Notes: generated by a model not told the origin, from the letters alone. Counted from the first letter of the stretch, positions 25,120-33,361 are shown. The stretch is DNA of 64,000 nucleotides from Actinosynnema sp. ALI-1.44 (GCF_001984155.1 NZ_MTQO01000039.1:1-64000), one strand, 5' to 3'. Program-made: numbers and translations.

Positions 25120-26073
25120 TCACGGCTTGGTGCCGGTGATCATCACGTTGTAGAACAGCTCGCGCGGCGCGATCCCGCGCAGGATGTTCTCGTCGACCCA
25201 GGACAGGCGCTGCCAGGCCCGGTAGGCGAACATCCGCCAGCCGAAGGTCAGCTTCTCCTGCGGCACAGCGGCCTCGAAGGTCCGCACCGGCCAGCCGAAC
25301 AGGGCCGCGGCCAGCTCCTCGGTCTTCGCCTTGACGTTCGCGCCGCCCGCGTCCCGCACCAGCTGCTCCAACTCGGTCGGGTCGAAGGTGTGCAGGTCCA
25401 CGACCGCTTCCAGCGCCGCGGCCCGGGAGGACTCGTCCAGTTCCTCCTGCGGCCTGCGCCACGAGTTCAGCGCGGGCAGCTTCGTGACGTTCGTGGTCAG
25501 CCACCAGGTGAGCTGGCCGAGTTTGCGGGCGTAGGTGTTGCCGATCTTCGTCGGCTCACCGGCGAACACGAACCGGCCGCCCGGCTTGAGCACGCGCAGC
25601 ACCTCGCGGAACGCCGTCGGCAGGTCCGGGATGTGGTGCAGTACCGCGTGCCCGACGACCAGGTCGAAGCTGTCGTCGTCGTACGGGATCCGCTCCGCGT
25701 CGGCGACACGGCCGTCCACGTCCAGGCCGAGGTTCCTGGCGTTGTTCAGCGCCACCTGCACCATTCCCGGCGACAGGTCGGTGACCGAGCCCTTCTTGAT
25801 CACGCCGCCCTGCATCAGGTTGAGCAGGAAGAAACCCGTGCCGCACCCCAGTTCCAGCGCTGTCTCGTACGGCCAGCCGTCCTTGCCCGCCACGGACTCG
25901 AACCGGCCCGTCGCGTACTCGATGCAGCGTTCGTCGTACGAGATCGACCACTTCTCGTCGTACGTGCCCGCTTCCCAGTCGTGGTAGAGCACGTTCGCGA
26001 GCTTCGGGTCCTGCCAGGCCGCCTCGACCTCTTCGGCCGTCGCGTGCGGGTTGGGCGCTGGGTCACTTGCCAC
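25120..26073 (-). CDS. Class I SAM-dependent methyltransferase (Rv3038c-like), 317 aa
   Basis: The methyltransferase domain spans about residues 60-190: ALELGCGTGFFLLNLMQGGV (motif I), VTDLSPGMV, the VVGHAVLHHIPDLPTAFREVLRVLKPGGRFVFAGEP block. A C-terminal ~110 residues of unknown fold (TFGWRMFAYRAWQRLSWVDENILRGI) are conserved in actinobacteria as far as I recall. GTG 26073 lies inside the end of the enoyl-CoA hydratase gene (11-bp overlap), so the genes are coupled. Substrate unknown; it occupies the same place in mycobacteria next to echA17. Confidence 0.86.
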   Translation of the reverse strand: MASDPAPNPHATAEEVEAAWQDPKLANVLYHDWEAGTYDEKWSISYDERCIEYATGRFESVAGKDGWPYETALELGCGTGFFLLNLMQGGVIKKGSVTDLSPGMVQVALNNARNLGLDVDGRVADAERIPYDDDSFDLVVGHAVLHHIPDLPTAFREVLRVLKPGGRFVFAGEPTKIGNTYARKLGQLTWWLTTNVTKLPALNSWRRPQEELDESSRAAALEAVVDLHTFDPTELEQLVRDAGGANVKAKTEELAAALFGWPVRTFEAAVPQEKLTFGWRMFAYRAWQRLSWVDENILRGIAPRELFYNVMITGTKP

Positions 26074-26842
26074 TGAACGTCGCCTTTCCTGGGCCGTTGG
26101 CGATGAAGGACTCCATCCCGGCAGTCCGGTCCTCGGTGGAGAACAGTCCCGTGAACAACGCCGTCTCCAGGCGAAGACCCGCGGTCAGGTCGCCGTCGAG
26201 GCCGCCGTCGATCGCGGCCTTCGCCGCGGCGAGCGCGCGGCTCGCGGCGCCGGTGAACTGGCCTGCCCACTTCACGGCGGCGGTGTAGACGTCGTCCGGC
26301 GCGACGACCTCGTCGACCATGCCGATCCGGAGCGCTTCCTCGGCCTCGACGAACCGGCCGGTGTACACCAGGTCCTTGGTCCGGCTCGGACCGATCAGCC
26401 GCGCGAGCCGCTGCGTGCCGCCCGCGCCGGGGATGATGCCGAGCAGGATCTCCGGCTGGCCGACTTTGACGTTGTCGCCCGCGATCCGCCGGTCGCAGCA
26501 CAGCGCGAGCTCGTAGCCGCCGCCCAGCGCGTACCCGGTGATCGCCGCGACGGTCGGCTTCGGCAGCTCCGCGACGATGGTCAGCGTCCTGGACAGCTCC
26601 GGGGCGTAGTCGGCGATGTCCGTATGCCCCATCTTGGCGAACTCCTTGACGTCCGCGCCCGCCGCGAACACCTTCGGACCGCCGTAGACGATCACGGAGC
26701 TGACGTCCGGCCGTTCACCTGCCTCGATCGCCACCTCCCGCAACTCGGCCTGGAGCTGCCGGTTCAACGCGTTCATCGGCGGCCGGTCCAGCCGGATGGT
26801 GCCGATCCCGTCCGCTACCTCGAGCTTGACGAACTCACCCAT
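26063..26842 (-). CDS. Enoyl-CoA hydratase/isomerase family protein (EchA17-like), 259 aa
   Basis: Crotonase-fold enzyme that hydrates trans-2-enoyl-CoA. Landmarks: IRLDRPPMNALNRQLQAEL at the start, oxyanion-hole segments AAGADVKEFAKMG and ALGGGYELALCCDRRIAG, and QPEILLGIIPGAGGTQRLARLIG carrying the catalytic glutamate position. Full family length with ATG 26842. First of three overlapping or abutting leftward genes. The etfBA genes in the same region would serve acyl-CoA oxidation, but no acyl-CoA dehydrogenase is in the window. Confidence 0.92.
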   Translation of the reverse strand: MGEFVKLEVADGIGTIRLDRPPMNALNRQLQAELREVAIEAGERPDVSSVIVYGGPKVFAAGADVKEFAKMGHTDIADYAPELSRTLTIVAELPKPTVAAITGYALGGGYELALCCDRRIAGDNVKVGQPEILLGIIPGAGGTQRLARLIGPSRTKDLVYTGRFVEAEEALRIGMVDEVVAPDDVYTAAVKWAGQFTGAASRALAAAKAAIDGGLDGDLTAGLRLETALFTGLFSTEDRTAGMESFIANGPGKATFSGK

Positions 26843-26870
26843 GCTCGGAGGTTACCTCCCAGTAGGCCCA

Positions 26871-27683
26871 TCAGGCGCGCCGGGCGAAGAAGCGGCCGCC
26901 CGAGCGCTGGAGCTTCAACCGCTGGCCGAAGGTGGCCGACAGGTTCGCACTGGTCAGCACGTCGTCGATCAGTCCCTGTGCGACGACGTCGCCCGCCGAG
27001 AGCAGCATCAGGTGCGTGAAGCCCGGCGGGATCTCCTCGACGTGGTGGGTGACCAGGACGGTCGCGGGCGCGTCCGCGTCGAGCGCCAGCTCGGTGAGCC
27101 GGGCGACCAGGTCCTCCCGGCCGCCGAGGTCCAGCCCGGCCGCGGGCTCGTCCAGCAATAACAACTCGGGGTCGGTCATCAGGGCGCGGGCGATGATCGT
27201 GCGCTTCCGCTCGCCCTCCGACAATGTGCCGAACACGCGGTCGGCGAACCGGCCGATGCCGAGGCCGTCGAGCAGCTGCTGCGCGCGGCCGATGTCGAGC
27301 GACTCGTACTCCTCGCGCCACCGCCCCATGACGGCGTACCCCGCGCTGACGACGACGTCGATGACCTTCTCGTCCGGGGGGATCCGGTTCGCCGTCGCGG
27401 CGGAGCAGAACCCGATCCGCGGCCGCAGCTCGAACATGTCGACCCTGCCGAGCTGCTCGCCGAGCACGTGGACCGTGCCGCTGGACGGGTGTGTCTCGGC
27501 GGCGGCCATCCGCAGCAGGGTCGTCTTGCCCGCGCCGTTGCCACCGAGGATCACCCAGCGTTCGTCGAGCTCCACGCTCCAGTTGATCCCGGTGAGCAGC
27601 TTGCTGCCGCCCCGGCGCACGCCGACATCGGCCATGTGCACCACAAGGTCGTCGATGTTCTCCGGAACGCTCTGCTCGCTCAC
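26871..27683 (-). CDS. ABC transporter ATP-binding protein (Rv3041c-like), 270 aa
   Basis: Single ABC ATPase with Walker A GGNGAGKTTLL (about residues 48-58), signature LSEGERKRTIIARAL and Walker B LLLLDEPAAGLD, then the H-loop THHVEEIP. The sequence pattern (MADVGVRRGGSKLLTGINWSVELDERWVI) resembles standalone ModF-like ATPases. No permease gene is adjacent, so its partner is unknown. It sits 28 nt upstream of the enoyl-CoA hydratase; the NUDIX gene found at this place in M. tuberculosis is missing. Confidence 0.9.
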   Translation of the reverse strand: MSEQSVPENIDDLVVHMADVGVRRGGSKLLTGINWSVELDERWVILGGNGAGKTTLLRMAAAETHPSSGTVHVLGEQLGRVDMFELRPRIGFCSAATANRIPPDEKVIDVVVSAGYAVMGRWREEYESLDIGRAQQLLDGLGIGRFADRVFGTLSEGERKRTIIARALMTDPELLLLDEPAAGLDLGGREDLVARLTELALDADAPATVLVTHHVEEIPPGFTHLMLLSAGDVVAQGLIDDVLTSANLSATFGQRLKLQRSGGRFFARRA

Positions 27684-27929
27684 ACGTTCATTCTGTCGTC
27701 AACCCCTTGACCGGCACCCAACCGGGGGTGGTCGATCACGGCAGGGGATCGCGCACATTCACCGTGAGCGGCACGGGTGTGGTGACCGACAGCACAGTGC
27801 GGCCGTTTTCGGCGACCTGCGGTTATGCCCCTACGTCGACCGTTACGCGCCCTTGACTTGATGCTCCGAACGGCTGGCGTGGGTGATCGACCGGGTATCC
27901 CTGTCGGTGATCCTTGCGAAGATGGGTAC

Positions 27930-30050
27930 GTGCCGACTTCGCCACGTGAGTTCCCGAGCCTGCTCGCCGGACGACCGTTCCCGCTGGGGGCGCACCCGGA
28001 GTCCGGCGGTGTGCGCTTCGCCGTGGCGTCGTCGGTCGCCGAGGCGGTCGAGGTCTGCCTGATCAGCGAGGACGGCACCGAACGCCGGGTCGAACTGGCC
28101 GAGCACACGTTCGGGATCTGGCACGGCATCGTGCCCGCTGTCATGCACGGCCAGCGGTACGGCTACCGCGTGCACGGGCCGTACGACCCGGGCCGCGGGA
28201 TCCGGTGCAATCCGGCGAAGCTGCTGGTGGACCCGTACGCCCGGCGGATCACCGGTGACGTGACGCGGATTTCCGACACGCTGGACTACGTCGGCGAGCT
28301 CATGGACGGCGTCCCGTCACGGGTCGATTCACTCGGCGCTGTGCCGTTGTCCGTGGTGACCTCCCTCGGCGGCGCCGACACCGGCCGCAAGCCCGAGGTG
28401 CCGTTCGAGGAGACGATCGCCTACGAACTGCACGTACGCGGTTTCACCAAGCAGAATCCCGAGGTCCCGGAGAAGCAGCGCGGCACCTATCTCGGGTTGG
28501 CGCATCCCGCTGTCGTCGAGTACCTCGTACGGCTGGGCGTGACCGCTGTCGAACTGCTGCCGGTCCACGCCATCAGCTCGGAACCCGGCCTGCGGGACAC
28601 CGGCCGCAGCAACTACTGGGGCTATTCGACGCTCGGTTTCTTCGCACCGCACAGCGGTTACGCGAGCGAACCCGGCCGGGAGATCGAGGAGTTCCGCACC
28701 ATGGTCGCCGCGCTGCACGCGGCGGGCATCGAGGTCATCCTCGACGTCGTCTACAACCACACCTGCGAGGGCGGGGCGGGCGGGCCGTCGCTGTCGTTCC
28801 GCGGCCTGGACGCCCCGGCTTACTACGTGCTCGGCCCGGACGGCTACGACCGGGACATCACAGGCTGCGGCAACACGCTCAACGGCGGTTCGCCGACCGT
28901 GGTGCGGATGGTCACGGACTCCCTGCGGTACTTCGCGGGTGAACTCGGTGTCGACGGCTTCCGGTTCGACCTGACCAGCGCGCTGGGACGGCCGAACGGC
29001 GGCGCGTTCGACCCGAACTCGCCGCTGCTGACCGCGATCGCGGCGGATCCGTTGCTGTCGCGGTGCAAGCTGATCGCCGAACCGTGGGACGCGACCGGCG
29101 AGGGGTACCGCGTCGGCGGATTTGGTCCACAGTGGACGGAGTGGAACGGCCGGTACCGCGACACCGTCAGGGACTTCTGGCGCGGCGCCGTCGGCGTGCG
29201 CGACCTGGCGTACCGGTTGTCGGGCTCGTCGGACCTGTACGCGCTCAACCGCAGGCGACCGTGGGCGTCGATCAACTTCATCACGGCGCACGACGGCTTC
29301 ACGTTGCGCGATCTGGTGTCGTACAACGACAAGCACAACGAAGCCAACGGCGAGGACGGCCGGGACGGCACGGACGACAACCGTTCGTGGAACTGCGGTG
29401 TCGAAGGCGAGACCGACGACAAGGAGATCCGCGCGTTGCGTGCCCGCCAGGCCCGCAACCTCGTCGCGACGCTGCTGCTGTCCACCGGGACGCCGATGCT
29501 GGTCGCGGGCGACGAACGCTGGCGCACCCAGGGCGGCAACAACAACGCGTACTGCCTGGACAACGAGACCTCCTGGGTCAGTTGGGAACGCGGCGACGAC
29601 GAACTGGACATGACCGCCTTCGTCCGGCACGCGATCAGCCTGCGTGTCAACGCGCCCGCGCTGCGCCAGCCGCACTTCTTCGACGGCAGGCCGACCCGTT
29701 CCGGCGAGCCGGACCTGGTCTGGTTCCGGCCGGACGGACACCCGATGTCGGACGAGAACTGGTTCGACGACGGCGCCCGCTCGTTGGGCATGTGGATCGA
29801 CGGCTCGGAGTCGCTGTCCCGCACCCGGGACGGTGAACTGGTGTCGGACGACTCGTGGCTGCTGATCCTGCACGCGGGCGGCGACGCGATGGACTTCACG
29901 CTGCCGTCCGGGAGTTACGGCGACGACTTCGAACCGGTGCTGGACACCGGCTCGCCGGACGGCAAACCGGTGGAGCCGCAGCCCCTGGAGCCCGGCGCGA
30001 CGATCACCGTCCCGGCGCGCTCACTACTACTGCTGCGCGCTCGGCGCTGA
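27930..30050 (+). CDS. glgX: Glycogen debranching enzyme GlgX, 706 aa
   Basis: GH13 isoamylase-type enzyme that cleaves alpha-1,6 branches of glycogen, usually after phosphorylase trimming. An N-terminal CBM48-like domain (PFPLGAHPESGGVRFAVASS) precedes the barrel: VILDVVYNHTCEG (region I), GFRFDLTSALGR with the nucleophile Asp, LIAEPWDATGEGY with the acid Glu, and FITAHDGFTLRDLV. GTG 27930 gives the expected N-terminus; longer frames do not look coding. The 246 bp upstream of it hold no gene. It belongs functionally with glgP (33362) and the GlgE cluster. Confidence 0.93.
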   Translation: MPTSPREFPSLLAGRPFPLGAHPESGGVRFAVASSVAEAVEVCLISEDGTERRVELAEHTFGIWHGIVPAVMHGQRYGYRVHGPYDPGRGIRCNPAKLLVDPYARRITGDVTRISDTLDYVGELMDGVPSRVDSLGAVPLSVVTSLGGADTGRKPEVPFEETIAYELHVRGFTKQNPEVPEKQRGTYLGLAHPAVVEYLVRLGVTAVELLPVHAISSEPGLRDTGRSNYWGYSTLGFFAPHSGYASEPGREIEEFRTMVAALHAAGIEVILDVVYNHTCEGGAGGPSLSFRGLDAPAYYVLGPDGYDRDITGCGNTLNGGSPTVVRMVTDSLRYFAGELGVDGFRFDLTSALGRPNGGAFDPNSPLLTAIAADPLLSRCKLIAEPWDATGEGYRVGGFGPQWTEWNGRYRDTVRDFWRGAVGVRDLAYRLSGSSDLYALNRRRPWASINFITAHDGFTLRDLVSYNDKHNEANGEDGRDGTDDNRSWNCGVEGETDDKEIRALRARQARNLVATLLLSTGTPMLVAGDERWRTQGGNNNAYCLDNETSWVSWERGDDELDMTAFVRHAISLRVNAPALRQPHFFDGRPTRSGEPDLVWFRPDGHPMSDENWFDDGARSLGMWIDGSESLSRTRDGELVSDDSWLLILHAGGDAMDFTLPSGSYGDDFEPVLDTGSPDGKPVEPQPLEPGATITVPARSLLLLRARR

Positions 30051-30109
30051 GTCCGTCCAGCAGGTGAGAGCACTTTTCCGTCGACGTCGACGCATGGCAA
30101 CATGCGCTT

Positions 30110-30205
30110 ATGGCCCGGTCGTTGCTCACATGGCGCGACCGCACAGTTGACCTCCAGAAGCTCAACTTGTGCGGGTGTACCGCCGCGCGGTACGGGTCGC
30201 TCTGA
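30110..30205 (+). CDS. Leader peptide, 31 aa, with Cys-Gly-Cys
   Basis: Short reading frame MARSLLTWRDRTVDLQKL, ending NLCGCTAARYGSL, placed 66 nt upstream of the cysteine dioxygenase start. Its features (Arg/Leu-rich start, DLQKLNLC, two cysteine codons near the end) match putative leader peptides upstream of sulfur genes in actinobacteria. In mycobacteria, Cys-rich leaders of this kind act as cysteine-responsive attenuators. There is no ribosome site; CAACAT six nt before the ATG could be a -10 for a leaderless RNA. Regulation by Cys-tRNA supply is an inference. Confidence 0.65.
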   Translation: MARSLLTWRDRTVDLQKLNLCGCTAARYGSL

Positions 30206-30271
30206 CGTTTTCTCTCCGTGCCGCGTGTCGCTTCCCCCACACACCCGACACTCGTTGCCTGGAGAATCGCC

Positions 30272-30841
30272 ATGACCGCGTCTGTCACCGACGTCGAGCT
30301 GCATGGACAGATCACCGACCCGCTGCTGCCGGACCTGCTGCACCCGGAGCGGACTTTGTGGACGCCCCGCGAGCTGTGCGACCTGACCTCGACGGTGGCG
30401 TCCGAGCTGACGACGTCACTGCTCGGCATCCTGGAGTACGCGCCGGAGCAGCGCTGGTGGGCCCGGCTGGCGTTGACCGAGGGCGTCGAACTGTGGTTGC
30501 TGTCGTGGCTGCCCGGCCAGCAGACTGAACCCCATGACCACGGTGGCGCGGCGGGATCGTTCACAGTGCTGACCGGTGAACTGGCCGAGTTCTACCGGTA
30601 CCCGGGCGGGCCGATCCGCAGCCAGTCGCACGACGTCGGCTCGGCGATCGGGTTCGGCGCCGGACGAGCACACCAGGTGCTGAACCTGTCCAAGGGGCCC
30701 GCGGCGAGCGTGCACGCGTACTCGCCGCCGCTCGTGCCCACCCGGGAGTACGCCAGCCTCGCCGACATCCCCGCGGAGATCCCGCCGCTGCCCGCCCACC
30801 GGTCACTGGCCGACCTGCGAAAGGAACCAGTCGAACCGTGA
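30272..30841 (+). CDS. Cysteine dioxygenase family protein, 189 aa
   Basis: Cupin-fold thiol dioxygenase that oxidises cysteine to its sulfinate with non-haem iron. The iron ligands are visible: PHDHGGAAGSF (two histidines) and RAHQVLNLS (third). ATG 30272 follows a GGAGA ribosome site. Its stop overlaps the GTG of the rhodanese gene by 4 bp. With the upstream Cys-containing leader this forms a cysteine catabolism/sulfur operon. Related enzymes act on 3-mercaptopropionate or other thiols, so substrate is probable rather than certain. Confidence 0.9.
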   Translation: MTASVTDVELHGQITDPLLPDLLHPERTLWTPRELCDLTSTVASELTTSLLGILEYAPEQRWWARLALTEGVELWLLSWLPGQQTEPHDHGGAAGSFTVLTGELAEFYRYPGGPIRSQSHDVGSAIGFGAGRAHQVLNLSKGPAASVHAYSPPLVPTREYASLADIPAEIPPLPAHRSLADLRKEPVEP

Positions 30842-31230
30842 GCACGATCGACGACATCCTCGCCGGAGCACGCGCGGGCCTCCAGCGCGTCGACCCGTCC
30901 CCAGCCCTGCTGGACGACCCGGAAACCCTGATCGTGGACATCCGCCCGGCGCACAACCGCGCCGCCGAGGGAGAGATCCCCGGCTCGGTGGTGATCGAGC
31001 GGATCGTGCTGGAATGGCGGCTCGACCCGACCGGTGACCACCGCATCGACGGCTTCGACGCCGACACGCGTGCCGTTGTCGTGTGCAACGAGGGGTACTC
31101 CTCCAGCCTCGCCGCCCGCGACCTGCAGGCCGTGGGCCTGGCTCGGGCCACGGACCTCGTCGGCGGGTTCCGCGGCTGGAAGGCGGCCGGACTGCCCACC
31201 CGACAAGGCGGGACGCCGCCGATCACCTGA
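30838..31230 (+). CDS. Rhodanese-like sulfurtransferase, 130 aa
   Basis: Single rhodanese domain with the catalytic cysteine in VVVCNEGYSSSLAARDL near residue 82 and the substrate loop NEGYSS. It also has the N-terminal LIVDIRPAHNRAAEGEIPGSVVIER and C-terminal VGGFRGWKAAGLP signatures. The GTG start overlaps the cysteine dioxygenase stop (GTGA). Probably handles persulfide or sulfite arising from cysteine oxidation; the acceptor is not known. Confidence 0.92.
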   Translation: MSTIDDILAGARAGLQRVDPSPALLDDPETLIVDIRPAHNRAAEGEIPGSVVIERIVLEWRLDPTGDHRIDGFDADTRAVVVCNEGYSSSLAARDLQAVGLARATDLVGGFRGWKAAGLPTRQGGTPPIT

Positions 31231-31249
31231 TCGTGCAGGTCAGAGGGGT

Positions 31250-31267
31250 TACCACCGGTGGTAGCAT
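31250..31267 (+). promoter_or_regulatory. vapBC promoter with palindromic operator
   Basis: The perfect palindrome TACCACCGGTGGTA (31250-31263) overlaps a -10-like TAGCAT (31262-31267). The GTG of the antitoxin follows 7 nt later, without a ribosome site. An antitoxin or toxin-antitoxin complex bound here would cover the promoter, the usual autorepression design. Confidence 0.65.
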
Positions 31268-31274
31268 TTGCCGT

Positions 31275-31604
31275 GTGACTGCTCTTTCGTGGGATGCCGG
31301 GGCGTCTGAGAACGCCCCCGCCGTGACCCGCGCCGAGTACTTGAGGCTGCTGAGTGAGGAGGACAAGCTCTCTTCGCTGGGCAAAGCGCGCAAGGTCAGC
31401 GTCTCACTGCCGGAAGGGCTCACCGCAGCCATCCAGCAACGAGTCGGCAAGGGCGAGTTCAGCCACTACATCGCGGTGGCAGTCGCGCTGCAACTGGAGC
31501 AGGACCTTCTCCACGAACTCGCTGCCGAACTGCGTGTGGAACACGGCCCGGTGGACGAAGAGCATCTGGCCGAGGCGAGGGCAGCATGGCCGGACGCGGA
31601 GTAG
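31275..31604 (+). CDS. VapB-like antitoxin, 109 aa
   Basis: Small protein with a ribbon-helix-helix-like centre (ARKVSVSLPEGLTAAIQQRVGKGEFSHYIAVAVALQLEQDLL, about residues 37-77) for DNA binding. The acidic C-terminal tail (VEHGPVDEEHLAEARAAWPDAE) is typical of the toxin-wrapping part. It starts at GTG 31275 on a probably leaderless transcript. The toxin gene begins 19 nt before its stop. Expected to neutralise the adjacent PIN RNase and repress its own promoter through the palindrome at 31250. Confidence 0.8.
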   Translation: MTALSWDAGASENAPAVTRAEYLRLLSEEDKLSSLGKARKVSVSLPEGLTAAIQQRVGKGEFSHYIAVAVALQLEQDLLHELAAELRVEHGPVDEEHLAEARAAWPDAE

Positions 31605-32020
31605 CAGCGGGCGGCACCCTCGTTCTCGACGGCGAGGGTTTGTCGAAACTCGCCCAAGGTGACTCACGGGTGCGAGCCTTTCTTGACGTGGCACGCGAAC
31701 GCCGAGCGCATGTGGTCGTCAGCGCGATAACGTTGACGGAAGTGCTTCGCGGTAAACCCCGGGACGCAGCGGTACACCGGGCGCTGTCACGGGTTCGCAC
31801 CCTGCCGGTCAGCCCGGAACTTGGCCGCGCGGCCGGGGAACTTCTCGGCGCCACCGGGCTTTCGGGCCACCGCTGTGCGATCGACTCCGTGGTCGCCGCG
31901 ACCGCGTTGAGCTCGGCGCGTCCGGTCGTCGTGCTCACCAGCGACCCCGACGACATGAGTCGGCTTTTGGACGAACCGGACACGCCCAAGAGTCAACGGG
32001 TTGCGGTCGTCCACGTGTGA
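31586..32020 (+). CDS. PIN-domain toxin, VapC-like RNase, 144 aa
   Basis: PIN-fold ribonuclease. Acidic metal ligands are seen in LVLDGEGLSKLA, SAITLTEVLRG, HRCAIDSVVAATAL and TSDPDDM, the order expected for PIN domains. It overlaps the antitoxin by 19 bp, so translation is coupled. A VapC toxin would cut a specific RNA, often a tRNA or rRNA loop; the target cannot be predicted. The pair is an accessory insertion between the sulfur operon and glucan genes. Confidence 0.85.
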   Translation: MAGRGVAAGGTLVLDGEGLSKLAQGDSRVRAFLDVARERRAHVVVSAITLTEVLRGKPRDAAVHRALSRVRTLPVSPELGRAAGELLGATGLSGHRCAIDSVVAATALSSARPVVVLTSDPDDMSRLLDEPDTPKSQRVAVVHV

Positions 32021-32022
32021 CT

Positions 32023-32238
32023 TCAGGACTTGCCGGTGCGGTTCTTGACCGGCCACCGGCGGCCCCACCTGCGGCCCCACCGGTTGCGCATCCGGACGAC
32101 TCGTTGCCGCTCGCGTCGAGCGCTCTGCCGCTCGCGGGGCTGCTTGGGCTGGTGCCCGGCGGCGCAGCCGCTGGTGGCCGTGAACATCCCGGCGACCAAC
32201 CCGGCGGCCGTCACGAGCACTGCTCTCCTCGATGTCAT
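32023..32238 (-). CDS. Very small Tat/lipoprotein-like protein with Trp/Arg tail, 71 aa
   Basis: Short gene convergent with the toxin gene (2 nt between stops). It begins MTSRRAVLVTAAGLVAGMF, a twin-arginine-like signal ending in a lipobox-like ATSGC near residue 25. The remaining ~45 residues are highly basic with a tandem motif (NRWGRRWGRRW). ATG 32238 has an AGGGAG site. No family recognised. The Trp/Arg tail could bind phospholipid or nucleic acid, which is speculative. Small size means the coding call itself is moderate. Confidence 0.5.
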   Translation of the reverse strand: MTSRRAVLVTAAGLVAGMFTATSGCAAGHQPKQPRERQSARRERQRVVRMRNRWGRRWGRRWPVKNRTGKS

Positions 32239-32344
32239 GCTCCCTAGGACGCCGGAAGGGCGGTCGGAGTTGATCGGGATCGGGAATCGCCGGGAGCGGC
32301 TGCCCTGATGGACACCCCAGTGGACATGGGGAACGGGCCGATGG

Positions 32345-33358
32345 GTGCGTAACGTCCGTCGAGTGCGGGTTGTTCGCTTCGGAACGTATCCGGCGATCTT
32401 GGTGGCTGTCGCCGCCATCGAGCAGTCGATCGCCGGAGTGCTGTTTGCCCTGGTCGGGATGGTCGTGACCGCAGCGGTCGGCCAACTCGGCCTGCTCGTC
32501 GGCACGCGGGCGCACAGCGTGGTCGCCGGTGTCGGGCCGCGGCTGGCGGAGTGGCGGTCGGCCAGGCGCACGGTGGTCCTGCGGGCGTTCCCATTGCCGA
32601 TCTCGGTCGAGGTCGGGACCCGCAAGAAGCGGGCGGTGATGGTGTCCGTCGGCGCCGTGGCGGTGACTGTCGCGCTGTTCGCGCTGCTCACCGACTATGT
32701 GTTCGCGCTCGGCGGGCTCGCCGCGTTGGTCAGCGCGGCGTTGGTCGAGCGGCGAGAAGTTGACACCCCCTGCGTGTCGCAGGTGGTCGAGTTGGTTCAA
32801 GCCGGTGAGCTGGACGCGGCCGAGCGGCTCGTCAGCCAGTTGACCGTGGCGAACCCGACAGCGAGGACCATCCGGGCATCCCGGGTCCTCGTGTTGGAGG
32901 CACGCGGGCGCTACGGCGAGGCGCTGGCGCTCGCGATCGGGATGTCCGAGGCCGAGGGGCAGGACGCGGCCGCCGCCATGGCGGCGGTCGCGGGGCTCAC
33001 CGGCGCGGCGATCGAAGCGGGCCAGCTGGATGCCCATCAGGGCCTCCCGGTCGCGGCCCGTGCCCTCAACGAGGCCGTCGAGCTGGGCAAACCGAGCTAC
33101 ATGCTGGACGGCGTCCGCGCGTTGATCGCGCTGCTCGCCGGGGACCCGCAGCTGGCCGTGCGGCTCGCGCGGACGGCGTGCAGGAACAACGACGGCTCAC
33201 TGGGCCGCGCCGACGACCTCGCCACGCTCGCGCGTGCGTACATGGCGGCCGGTGACAACTCGAAAGCCCGCGCGACGCTGGCGAAGGCCGAGCGGCTGGT
33301 GCCGTGGTGGCCGCGGGTCGCGTTGACCCGCAGCCGCCTCGACCTCGCCCAAGCCTGA
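32345..33358 (+). CDS. Membrane-anchored TPR-like protein, 337 aa
   Basis: Unrecognised protein. The N-terminal part has hydrophobic segments near residues 13-55 (FGTYPAILVAVAAIEQSIAGVLFALVG... region) and again near 97-140 (VMVSVGAVAVTVALFALLTDYVF). The C-terminal half is Ala/Leu-rich helical repeats like tetratricopeptides (VELVQAGELDAAERLVSQL, RGRYGEALALAIG, ARAYMAAGDNSKARATLAKAE). Probably a membrane-tethered scaffold facing the cytosol. GTG 32345 has GGGAACGGG upstream. Tail-to-tail with glgP, 3 nt between stops. Confidence 0.75.
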   Translation: MRNVRRVRVVRFGTYPAILVAVAAIEQSIAGVLFALVGMVVTAAVGQLGLLVGTRAHSVVAGVGPRLAEWRSARRTVVLRAFPLPISVEVGTRKKRAVMVSVGAVAVTVALFALLTDYVFALGGLAALVSAALVERREVDTPCVSQVVELVQAGELDAAERLVSQLTVANPTARTIRASRVLVLEARGRYGEALALAIGMSEAEGQDAAAAMAAVAGLTGAAIEAGQLDAHQGLPVAARALNEAVELGKPSYMLDGVRALIALLAGDPQLAVRLARTACRNNDGSLGRADDLATLARAYMAAGDNSKARATLAKAERLVPWWPRVALTRSRLDLAQA

Positions 33359-33361
33359 CGC

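Noticed and set aside
28329-29873. 514-aa minus-strand frame opposite glgX
   Set aside because: Antisense frame of a highly conserved enzyme gene; no recognisable motif or ribosome site.
30218-30271. Longer N-terminus for the cysteine dioxygenase protein
   Set aside because: The ATG at 30272 has the only ribosome site, and the extra residues run through the leader/attenuator region.
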